A DNA stretch of 24,653 nt, taken from Geobacter sp. UBA1603. Its GTDB lineage: Bacteria; Desulfobacterota; Desulfuromonadia; Geobacterales; Pseudopelobacteraceae. The stretch spans positions 49,023 through 73,675 of the forward strand of contig DCNF01000043.1 of NCBI GenBank assembly GCA_002322035.1, in the 5' to 3' direction. How positions within the stretch are numbered: position 1 is the stretch's first letter; the number at the start of each line of letters is the position of its first letter. The notes beneath the pieces were generated by a model. It ran no database searches. It worked only from the letters and a program-made list of their open reading frames with translations, and was not told where the DNA came from. The position numbers and the translations under genes are program-made. This document shows, piece after piece, positions 9,693 to 16,419 of this stretch.

Positions 9693-11065
9693 GTATGTAT
9701 ATTGAAGATACCATCGCCGCCATCAGCACACCGCCGGGACAGGGGGGGATCGGCATCGTGCGCGTTAGCGGACCGGATGCCCGATCGATCGGCCGCCGCC
9801 TGTTTCGGTTTGCCAGGGGTGATGATTTTGCCAGCCACCATCTGCATTACGGTGTGATTACCGATGATGCGGGCGGTGACGCGATTGATGAGGCTATGGC
9901 GGTGCTGATGAGCGCGCCCCGCTCCTATACCCGCGAGGATGTTCTCGAAATCCACTGTCATGGGGGCCTGCTGGTGGTTGAGCGGGTGCTCGCGGTTGTC
10001 CTGAAAGCGGGGGCGCGACTGGCGGAACCGGGAGAGTTCACCCGGAGGGCATTTCTGAACGGGCGGATTGATCTGCTGGAAGCCGAGGCGGTAATGGATG
10101 TCATCACATCCCGCAGTGAGGCATCCCTGGCATTGGCCAGGAAGCAGCAGGACGGGGCCTTGTCGCGCCGGATCGGAGCGGTCCGTGACTCACTCCGCCA
10201 GGCCCTCGCTCTGCTGGAGGCCTTTATCGACTTCCCGGAAGACGATATAGGGACTGCCGACACCGACGCAATCCGTAATTATGTTTACCGGTCCTGTATT
10301 GATATTGACAGCCTTGTCAGCCGGTTTGACGAGGGTCGCATCATGCGTGACGGTATTGCGGCGCTGATTGTCGGTAAGCCGAATGCCGGCAAATCAAGCC
10401 TGTTGAACCTGTTGCTGGGGCAGCAGCGTGCGATCGTGACCCATATTGCCGGAACAACCAGAGACATCATTGAGGAAACAGCCTCATTTGGTGGGCTGGC
10501 AGTTCGACTGCTTGATACGGCCGGTATACGCCACACGGACGATGTTGTGGAGCAGGAGGGGATCGACCGGGCCCTGGAGTGTATTCCCCTGGCGGATCTG
10601 GTGCTGTTTGTCCTCGATATGTCACGCCCCTTTGATCACGAAGACGGTCTGATTTTGAGCCGTCTGTCCGGCAAGACGGTCTTGCTCGTCTGCAACAAGA
10701 GTGACCTTGTTGTGGATACCGGTTTGCCTCCCGAGCTTGACGCTTTCGAGCGCTGCATGGTCTCATCGCATACCGGGCAGGGCATCGAGGAGCTCAAGGC
10801 CAGAATCCGTTCGACATTTCTGGGGGCGGGGGTGCTTGACAGCCGTGAGTTTGTTGCTATCTCCCGGGCCCGGCACCGTGATGCGCTGGTTTCAGCCCGT
10901 CAGGTGCTGGCCGGTTTTCTGGACGGTCTGGCTGGAGGCCGTGAGCTGGAAACCCTCTCAATTGATCTGCGCGACGCGCTCGATGCCGTCGGCCGGGTGA
11001 CCGGCGAAACCACCCCTGATGATGTCCTGGACATCATCTTTTCATCATTTTGTATTGGGAAATAG
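9689..11065 (+). CDS. mnmE: tRNA modification GTPase MnmE
   Basis: GTPase that with MnmG adds carboxymethylaminomethyl (or aminomethyl) groups to U34 of certain tRNAs. It has 458 residues. The N-terminal folate-binding domain starts YIEDTIAAISTPPGQGGIGIVRVSG. The inserted G domain has G1 GKPNAGKS (229-236), TTRD of G2, G3 DTAG (276-279) and G4 NKSD. The essential C-terminal CIGK (455-458) is present. ATG 9689 overlaps the redoxin stop (ATGA); a second ATG at 9695 is possible. mnmG follows after a 36-base gap that holds a parS site. Confidence 0.97.
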   Translation: MSMYIEDTIAAISTPPGQGGIGIVRVSGPDARSIGRRLFRFARGDDFASHHLHYGVITDDAGGDAIDEAMAVLMSAPRSYTREDVLEIHCHGGLLVVERVLAVVLKAGARLAEPGEFTRRAFLNGRIDLLEAEAVMDVITSRSEASLALARKQQDGALSRRIGAVRDSLRQALALLEAFIDFPEDDIGTADTDAIRNYVYRSCIDIDSLVSRFDEGRIMRDGIAALIVGKPNAGKSSLLNLLLGQQRAIVTHIAGTTRDIIEETASFGGLAVRLLDTAGIRHTDDVVEQEGIDRALECIPLADLVLFVLDMSRPFDHEDGLILSRLSGKTVLLVCNKSDLVVDTGLPPELDAFERCMVSSHTGQGIEELKARIRSTFLGAGVLDSREFVAISRARHRDALVSARQVLAGFLDGLAGGRELETLSIDLRDALDAVGRVTGETTPDDVLDIIFSSFCIGK

Positions 11066-11071
11066 TCTGAA

Positions 11072-11087
11072 TGTTTCACGTGAAACA
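11072..11087. other. parS: parS centromere site 1
   Basis: TGTTTCACGTGAAACA, a perfect 16-bp palindrome identical to the general bacterial chromosomal parS sequence bound by ParB/Spo0J. It lies in the short gap between mnmE and mnmG, just upstream of the mnmG ribosome-binding site, about 5.6 kb from the putative oriC. Origin-proximal position is what is expected of parS. Confidence 0.92.
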
Positions 11088-11101
11088 GGGCAGGTGGATA
11101 G

Positions 11102-12991
11102 ATGCATTGCTATGAAACACCATACGACGTCATTGTCGTCGGTGCCGGACACGCCGGCTGCGAGGCGGCCCTGGCGGCGGCGCGCATGGGGTGCTCGACC
11201 CTTTTGCTGACCATCAACCTGGACGCTGTGGCATTAATGTCCTGCAACCCTGCCATCGGAGGACTGGCCAAAGGTCATCTGGTCCGGGAGATTGATGCGC
11301 TGGGTGGCGAGATGGCTAAAAACATTGACGCCACCGGCATTCAGTTTCGTGTTCTCAATACCCGAAAGGGGCCGGCGGTGAGGGCGTCGCGTGCCCAGGC
11401 CGACAAACAGCTTTACCGGCTTCGGATGAAACGGACACTGGAAAACCAGGATCAACTGTTTCTCAAGCAGGGGGAGGTTACCGGGCTGTATCTGGAGGGG
11501 GGTGAGCTGCGGGGAGTTGATACCCGTTCCGGAATCCGTTTTATCGGCAAGACGGTGGTTCTCACCACCGGCACATTCATGCGGGGCCTGATTCACATCG
11601 GCTTGACAAATTATCCGGGAGGCCGTGCTGGCGATCTTCCGTCGGTCGGCCTTTCGGATCAGCTCAGGCAGCTTGGATTTGAAATTGGGCGTCTCAAAAC
11701 AGGCACCCCCGCCCGGCTGGATCGCCGCACCATCGATTTCACAAAGCTGGAACCGCAACACGGAGACAGTCCGCCCCAGCCGTTTTCCTTTTCGACCGAA
11801 CGGATAACCATGCCGCAGGTGCCGTGCCATATCGCCTACACCAATCCCCGATCCCACGACATCATCCGTTCCGGCCTCGACCGCTCACCACTCTATGCCG
11901 GTGTCATCGAGGGCATCGGTCCGCGCTACTGCCCGTCGATTGAGGACAAGGTGGTTCGTTTTCCTGACAAGGAACGCCATCAGACCTTCATCGAGCCGGA
12001 GGGTCTTGAGACCGTGGAGGTTTACCCCAGCGGCATGTCAACGTCTCTGCCGATCGATATTCAGATTCCTTTCTATCGATCGATTGTCGGCCTTGAGCGC
12101 GTTGAGATCATGCGTCCGGCCTATGCCATCGAGTATGATTACGCCGACCCGATTCAGTTGCATGCGTCGCTGGAAACAAAGCGGATTCGCGGCCTTTACC
12201 ATGCCGGCCAGATCAACGGGACTTCCGGCTACGAAGAAGCGGCCGCCCAAGGGCTGATGGCCGGCATCAATGCCGCTCTGGCGGTCAAGGGGAGAGCCCC
12301 GCTGGTGCTTGGCCGCCACGAGGCTTACATCGGCGTCATGATTGATGATCTGGTTACCCTTGGCACCAAGGAGCCGTACCGGATGTTTACGTCGAGGGCC
12401 GAGTATCGGCTGCTTCTGCGTGAAGACAATGCTGATCTACGTCTGCGGGAGCATGGCCACGCTGTCGGGCTACTGCCTGAAGGCGAGTATGCCGCTTTTC
12501 TGGTCAAGCGAGAGCTGATTTATTCCGAGAGCATTCGCATTGCTGCCAGCCGTCTGGCCCTTGATGACAGCCAGGTGGCGCTGCTGGAATCCTACGGCGT
12601 CCACGACCTGCAAAAGGGGGTGACACTTGAGCACCTGCTCAAACGCCCGGAAATCACCTATGAACAGTTGACCGAGCTGGATGATGTTTCACGTGAAACA
12701 CCGGCTATAATCCGTGAGCAGGTTGAAATACAGGTCAAGTATCGTGGATATATTGATCGCCAGCTGGAGCAGGTTGAGCGCGCCCGGTCGTTTGAGTCAA
12801 CCCGCATACCGGAAAGCTTTGATTATGCGGTTGTCAGCGGCCTGACCAGCGAGGTGCGGGAAAAGCTGATCAAAAACAGGCCGGGCACTCTGGGTCAGGC
12901 ATCGCGAATTCCGGGCGTGACGCCGGCAGCGATTTCGGTCATATCAATCGCCTTGAAGATGCGTGGTGATGGAAAGGTGGCAGGCCGGTGA
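11102..12991 (+). CDS. mnmG: tRNA U34 carboxymethylaminomethyl synthesis enzyme MnmG (GidA)
   Basis: FAD-dependent partner of MnmE in tRNA wobble-uridine modification. It has 629 residues, the normal long form. The Rossmann FAD motif VVGAGHAGCEAALAAARMG begins at residue 12. Other family motifs are SCNPAIGGLAKGHLVREIDALGG, LNTRKGPAVRASRAQAD, GTPARLDRRTIDF, the active-site Cys region GPRYCPSIEDKVVRF, and GLYHAGQINGTSGYEEAAAQGLMAGINAAL. The C-terminal MnmE-binding domain includes EQVEIQVKYRGYIDRQ. AGGTGG precedes ATG 11102. Residues 528-533 (DVSRET) are encoded by a second parS palindrome, so this stretch may be constrained by DNA function as well as protein. Confidence 0.98.
   Translation: MHCYETPYDVIVVGAGHAGCEAALAAARMGCSTLLLTINLDAVALMSCNPAIGGLAKGHLVREIDALGGEMAKNIDATGIQFRVLNTRKGPAVRASRAQADKQLYRLRMKRTLENQDQLFLKQGEVTGLYLEGGELRGVDTRSGIRFIGKTVVLTTGTFMRGLIHIGLTNYPGGRAGDLPSVGLSDQLRQLGFEIGRLKTGTPARLDRRTIDFTKLEPQHGDSPPQPFSFSTERITMPQVPCHIAYTNPRSHDIIRSGLDRSPLYAGVIEGIGPRYCPSIEDKVVRFPDKERHQTFIEPEGLETVEVYPSGMSTSLPIDIQIPFYRSIVGLERVEIMRPAYAIEYDYADPIQLHASLETKRIRGLYHAGQINGTSGYEEAAAQGLMAGINAALAVKGRAPLVLGRHEAYIGVMIDDLVTLGTKEPYRMFTSRAEYRLLLREDNADLRLREHGHAVGLLPEGEYAAFLVKRELIYSESIRIAASRLALDDSQVALLESYGVHDLQKGVTLEHLLKRPEITYEQLTELDDVSRETPAIIREQVEIQVKYRGYIDRQLEQVERARSFESTRIPESFDYAVVSGLTSEVREKLIKNRPGTLGQASRIPGVTPAAISVISIALKMRGDGKVAGR
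12685..12700. other. parS: parS centromere site 2 (inside mnmG)
   Basis: A second exact copy of TGTTTCACGTGAAACA, 1.6 kb from the first, within the mnmG reading frame where it encodes the end of D528 through T533 (DVSRET). Two identical 16-bp palindromes this close are very unlikely by chance. Coding placement of parS is known in other bacteria. Confidence 0.92.
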
Positions 12992-13653
12992 CGCACAATG
13001 TGCCGCTTGCCGGTATCCTTACCGAAGGGTTTGCGGAAATGGGGCTTTTGGTCAGTGGTGACCAATTGGCATCATGTCTGCTGCTTGCGGCTGAATTAAA
13101 GAAATGGAACAGGAGAGTAAACCTTACCGCCATCACCGATGATCGGGGGATCGCCGCCAAGCACCTGATCGACTCGTGTATGCTCGCATCAACGCTTCCC
13201 GAGCGGGGTCAGCTGCTTGACATCGGTTCGGGCGCCGGGTTTCCGGCAATCCCGATCGCTTTGTTCAGGCCGGATATGTCGGTCGTCTCAATCGATGCGG
13301 TCGCCAAGAAGATCAGTTTTCAGCGGCATGCTGCCCGGCTGCTTGGGTTGAAAAATGTTGAAGCCGTCCATGTCCGTGCCGAAGACCTCGCCAGATCCCG
13401 GCCGCACTCTTTTGATCTGGTTGTCTCCCGGGCATTCTCGCGGATTGATCTGTTCGTCGAACTGGGGGCCCCCCTGATGAAGCGGGGAGGCTGTCTGGTC
13501 GCCATGAAAGGACCGGCCACCGGTGATGAGCTTGATGCTGCCGGCAGGGTGCTGGAGCAAAATGGACTGATCTGCACCGAGACTACCCACTATTGTCTGC
13601 CGTTTGGCAGCGGAGATCGAAGCCTGATTCACATTTCGCGCAACTATTCGTAA
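12988..13653 (+). CDS. rsmG: 16S rRNA (guanine527-N7)-methyltransferase RsmG (GidB)
   Basis: S-adenosylmethionine-dependent methyltransferase that modifies G527 of 16S rRNA; loss gives low-level streptomycin resistance in several species. It has 221 residues. The fold is clear: ELKKWNRRVNLTAITD near the N-terminus, AKHLIDSCMLA, the SAM motif LLDIGSGAGFPAIPIAL, then SIDAVAKKISFQRHAARLLGL and VVSRAFSRIDLFVELGAPLMKRGGCLVAMKG. GTG at 12988 overlaps the mnmG stop (GTGA), implying coupling. In many bacteria parA and parB follow this gene; here a 239-base non-coding gap and then a lipoprotein follow. Confidence 0.96.
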   Translation: MTHNVPLAGILTEGFAEMGLLVSGDQLASCLLLAAELKKWNRRVNLTAITDDRGIAAKHLIDSCMLASTLPERGQLLDIGSGAGFPAIPIALFRPDMSVVSIDAVAKKISFQRHAARLLGLKNVEAVHVRAEDLARSRPHSFDLVVSRAFSRIDLFVELGAPLMKRGGCLVAMKGPATGDELDAAGRVLEQNGLICTETTHYCLPFGSGDRSLIHISRNYS

Positions 13654-13800
13654 ATAAAAGGTTTTTGAGATGGCCTAATTTTAGCCGATCTGGCTTGCTT
13701 TCGGGGTGCAGCGAAGGGTTCCGCCTGCTTTCGGCGAGAAATCGGTTCTCAGGGCATTTATTGCAGCGGATTAATCGGCCCGCTGTTTTAGGCGCCCGGC

Positions 13801-13828
13801 CATCCCAGAATCAGCATCCCAGAATCAG
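13801..13828. repeat. Tandem 14-base direct repeat
   Basis: CATCCCAGAATCAG occurs twice with no spacer (13801-13814 and 13815-13828). A reverse-complement copy of its second half, CTGATTCTG, follows at 13841-13849, so either copy can pair with it. Confidence 0.85.
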
Positions 13829-13849
13829 GTTGCAGGCATGCTGATTCTG
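13806..13849 (+). terminator. 12-bp hairpin, possible terminator or regulatory stem
   Basis: CAGAATCAGCAT (13806-13817) is an exact reverse complement of ATGCTGATTCTG (13838-13849), with a 20-base spacer. Only CTTTAG follows, a poor U-run, and the stem is not GC-rich, so a classic intrinsic terminator is uncertain. The second repeat copy can form a competing 9-bp stem with an 12-base loop. Confidence 0.35.
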
Positions 13850-13892
13850 CTTTAGAGTAAAATACACATTACGACTCCATGGAGATGATACC

Positions 13893-14618
13893 ATGAAAAA
13901 AGCACTCGCACTTTTGCTGATTGTGTTTCATCTGACCGCTTGTGCCACATATCAGAGCAGATCGGTTTCCTTCAGACCTCCCCAGGATTATGCCAACTTC
14001 CATGATCTTTCCGGGCTTCAGGTCGGAGCGGAATCGTTTGCCGACAGGAGTGCTGCCGAAGATGCCTTTGGTTTCGATATCCGTGCTGCGGGGCTGCTCC
14101 CGGTCCAGGTCGTGATCGACAACCGAAGCGGGCAGAATGTACAGGTCGTGTCAGGCCAGACATTCCTGATTGATGACACCAACCGTTACTGGAAACTTCT
14201 TTCGACCCGTGAAGCAGCTGAACGGGTTCAGAAAGAGACCGAAACCGGTGCTATCACCAGCAGTGCCGGCAAAGGAGCTGCCTGGGGGGCTGCTGCCGGG
14301 GCACTGCTTGGGCTGGCGCTCGGGATTGTTTCCGGGGGAAATGTAGGTGAGGCGGTTGTCAAGGGAGGGGTGCTCGGTGGTGCAGGTGGTGCGGTGATCG
14401 GCGGCGCTGACAAGGCTGGCGATGACCGTCAGCGCGAGTACAGGATTGCCGATGATGTAAGAGAAAAAGGGCTGGAGGGAAAACAGATGTCCCGGGATGC
14501 GCTTGCCAGCGGGTTTATCTTTTTTCCGGGAGAGGCCAGGAGTGCCAAGGAACTTCGCCTGCAAATCAGATACAGTGGTACTGGCGACGTCAAAATCATC
14601 ACGCTTAAGCTGAAATAG
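13893..14618 (+). CDS. Glycine-zipper lipoprotein, function unknown
   Basis: No specific family is recognised. It has 241 residues. The N-terminus is a lipoprotein signal, MKKALALLLIVFHLTAC, with lipobox LTAC and lipidation expected at Cys17; no Asp follows the Cys (Ala18), so outer-membrane sorting is plausible. A first domain (about 25-110) has a beta-rich look (LPVQVVIDNRSGQNVQVVSGQTFLI). Residues 127-175 are a Gly/Ala-rich glycine zipper (GAAAGALLGLALGIVSGG, GGAGGAVIGG), which could insert in or pack against a membrane. A final beta-rich part has GFIFFPGEARSAKELRLQIRY. GGAG at 13881-13884 precedes ATG. It is the first gene of the packed downstream string, 8 bases before the thioesterase gene. 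Confidence 0.75.
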   Translation: MKKALALLLIVFHLTACATYQSRSVSFRPPQDYANFHDLSGLQVGAESFADRSAAEDAFGFDIRAAGLLPVQVVIDNRSGQNVQVVSGQTFLIDDTNRYWKLLSTREAAERVQKETETGAITSSAGKGAAWGAAAGALLGLALGIVSGGNVGEAVVKGGVLGGAGGAVIGGADKAGDDRQREYRIADDVREKGLEGKQMSRDALASGFIFFPGEARSAKELRLQIRYSGTGDVKIITLKLK

Positions 14619-14626
14619 GCATACCG

Positions 14627-15025
14627 GTGAAGGTGCGGGTCTACTACGAGGATACGGATGCGGCGGGGGTTGTCTACCATGCCGGCTACCTTCGATTTTT
14701 TGAGCGGGCCCGAACGGAGTTTTTCCGTGACCATGGCTTTAACGTGGCAGAACTTGCAGCTGCAGGCAATGTGTTTCCGGTCGTTCGGATGGAAATCGAA
14801 TTCAAGGCCCCGGCACTTCATGATGATCTGCTTGAAATTATTACCCTGCCGGAAGAATGCCGTGGAGCTTCGATCCTGATCCACCAGCAGGCTGTAAGGG
14901 CGTGTGACCGCAAGCTTCTGGTTGAGGCACACGTAACGCTGGCCTGTATCGGTCGCGACCAAGCTGCACGCCGTATTCCCCCGCAGATCAGAAATATGCT
15001 GCTTCAGCAGCTATCGGGGCAATGA
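14627..15025 (+). CDS. ybgC: YbgC-type acyl-CoA thioesterase (hotdog fold)
   Basis: Hotdog-fold thioesterase of the 4-hydroxybenzoyl-CoA/YbgC family; members hydrolyse short or medium acyl-CoA esters. It has 132 residues. The signature VRVYYEDTDAAGVVYHAGYLRFFERARTE opens the protein, with catalytic Asp11 and His18. GTG 14627 is the only sensible start and lies 8 bases after the lipoprotein stop. In many proteobacteria ybgC sits with tolQRA and pal; no tol gene is visible here, so an envelope role cannot be inferred from context. The next gene starts after 1 base. Confidence 0.88.
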   Translation: MKVRVYYEDTDAAGVVYHAGYLRFFERARTEFFRDHGFNVAELAAAGNVFPVVRMEIEFKAPALHDDLLEIITLPEECRGASILIHQQAVRACDRKLLVEAHVTLACIGRDQAARRIPPQIRNMLLQQLSGQ

Positions 15026-15026
15026 G

Positions 15027-16157
15027 GTGAACGTAGAGACCGGTGTCGTGGTGTCGGCCGTCACATCGCTGGCAACAGGGGTAGCAGCCGGTTTTGTGAT
15101 GCATCGATCTGATTTTTGTCTGGCGGGTATGCTGCGGGACCTGTTCCTGTTCCGCCGGACGTTTATGCTTCGCATGTTTGCCCTCATGCTGCTGGTTACC
15201 ATGCTGCTGGTTGAAATTGGCCGGCTGACCGGCCTGGTCCGCATGTTTCCCTTTCCTGGTTTTGGAATGCCGGGAGCTGCAACGGTGATCGGCGGTATGC
15301 TGTTTGGCGTGGGCATGGTTCTGGCGGGCGGATGCGTGGTGGGTACCCTCTATCGGATGGGTGCGGGGAGCGTGTTGAGCGCCGTTGCCTTTGCCGGTCT
15401 GATTGTCGGCAGTGTTTTCTATGCCGAGTTTCATCCGGTCTGGAAGAACTTTGCCGACGCGACGCTTTTTTTCCGTGGTCCGGTTACGCTGTCCCAATTG
15501 ACTGGCGTTTCCCATTCATTGCTGGTGCTGTGTTGTGCGGCCGTGCTGCTGACGGTGCTGATTATGTGGGGTCGGCGTGGAGAGCTGGTCAGACGCTCTA
15601 CAGCAGAACGATACCTGCAGCCGTGGAAAGCGTCACTGGTGTTGGCCTGCCTGACGTTCTGGTCTGTGTCTGTCATTGGCGTGCCAATGGGAATAACCAC
15701 AACCTATTCTAAAATCGGGGCCTGGCTGGAGTCGCTGATTGCCCCCGGTCACACGGCCGGCTTGGGCTACCTCAAGGCGATTGCATTTGATTATCAGAAT
15801 ACGCTGCTGGGAATCAGCTATCGGGGAGGCCCGGGACCGGCGCTTGACGGTGTTAGCCTGATGCAGTATCCGCTGGTCGCCGGTATTATTGCCGGCGGAA
15901 TGGCTTCGGCGATCCTGATCAGGGAATTCAGGCCGCACTGGAATGTGCCGGCATCCCAGTATGTTTCTGCCTTGGCCGGCGGTATACTGATGGGGCTGGC
16001 CGCCCGGATGGCTCCGGCCTGCAACGTCTGGCATCTCATGGGCGGCCTGCCGATCATGGCGCTGCAAAGTATGGCCTTTGTTGCCGGGGTTGTGCCCGGA
16101 GCCTGGCTAGGTGGGCGTCTGCTCACACACATTCTGTCGTTCAATCAGTCTCGATAA
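15027..16157 (+). CDS. YeeE/YedE family sulfur-compound transporter
   Basis: Polytopic inner-membrane protein of the YeeE/YedE family, members of which import thiosulfate or are linked to selenium metabolism. It has 376 residues and roughly nine or ten hydrophobic segments. Conserved Cys and Gly motifs are visible: VAAGFVMHRSDFCLAGMLRD (Cys near residue 32), GVGMVLAGGCVVGTLYRMGAGS, and MGLAARMAPACNVWHLMGGLP near the end. These Cys residues probably relay the substrate through the pore. GTG 15027 has AGG directly before it and follows the thioesterase stop by 1 base. A TusA-like sulfur carrier follows 10 bases later, the usual partner. Whether the substrate is thiosulfate, another sulfur species or a selenium species cannot be told from sequence. 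Confidence 0.85.
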   Translation: MNVETGVVVSAVTSLATGVAAGFVMHRSDFCLAGMLRDLFLFRRTFMLRMFALMLLVTMLLVEIGRLTGLVRMFPFPGFGMPGAATVIGGMLFGVGMVLAGGCVVGTLYRMGAGSVLSAVAFAGLIVGSVFYAEFHPVWKNFADATLFFRGPVTLSQLTGVSHSLLVLCCAAVLLTVLIMWGRRGELVRRSTAERYLQPWKASLVLACLTFWSVSVIGVPMGITTTYSKIGAWLESLIAPGHTAGLGYLKAIAFDYQNTLLGISYRGGPGPALDGVSLMQYPLVAGIIAGGMASAILIREFRPHWNVPASQYVSALAGGILMGLAARMAPACNVWHLMGGLPIMALQSMAFVAGVVPGAWLGGRLLTHILSFNQSR

Positions 16158-16167
16158 GGGGGGGCAG

Positions 16168-16410
16168 ATGCCCAGCAAAGAAATCGATATGCGCGGACAG
16201 ATTTGCCCTTCCACGCTGCTGACGGCGCTACGGGAAATGAATGCCAATAAGGATCTGATCCGCTCCGGAGACCTTGAACTGCTCTTTGTGACCGATAACC
16301 GGGATGCAACCGTGACAATCCCGGAGTCGGCAGCAAACATGGGCTATGAAGCCAAGGTCGAAAAATCCGGCGATGGCTACCAGATCAGGATCTGTAAACA
16401 CACGAGCTGA
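16168..16410 (+). CDS. TusA-like (SirA family) sulfur carrier protein
   Basis: Small 80-residue protein of the TusA/SirA/YedF fold, which carries persulfide sulfur on one Cys. The N-terminal motif IDMRGQICPSTLLTALREM has the conserved Cys-Pro; the usual CPxP is CPST here, so the second Pro is lost. ATG 16168 has a strong run of G (AAGGGGGGG) upstream. Because it follows the YeeE/YedE gene by 10 bases it most likely accepts the imported sulfur (or selenium) species. It is too short to be the two-domain selenium-linked YedF. Confidence 0.85.
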   Translation: MPSKEIDMRGQICPSTLLTALREMNANKDLIRSGDLELLFVTDNRDATVTIPESAANMGYEAKVEKSGDGYQIRICKHTS

Positions 16411-16419
16411 AGGACTAAC

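Larger units (their letters stand above)
13654..13892. other. Non-coding gap with repeats and hairpins
   Basis: Nothing convincing is encoded in this 239-base gap. It holds two partial repeats of TGCTTTCGG (13696-13704 and 13726-13734), small stems such as GAGAA/TTCTC around 13736-13750, a tandem 14-base repeat (13801-13828) and a 12-bp inverted repeat (13806-13849). TAAAAT at 13858-13863 could be a -10 for the next gene but lacks a well spaced -35. It probably holds the 3' end of the rsmG transcript and the promoter of the long downstream gene string. Confidence 0.5.

Noticed and set aside
13593..13844. 83-codon open frame over the end of rsmG and the following gap
   Set aside because: Composition and sequence look random, it overlaps rsmG and spans the repeats; no family is recognised.
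13801..13849. CRISPR array
   Set aside because: The two 14-base units are in direct tandem without spacers and are too short for CRISPR repeats; no cas gene is present.
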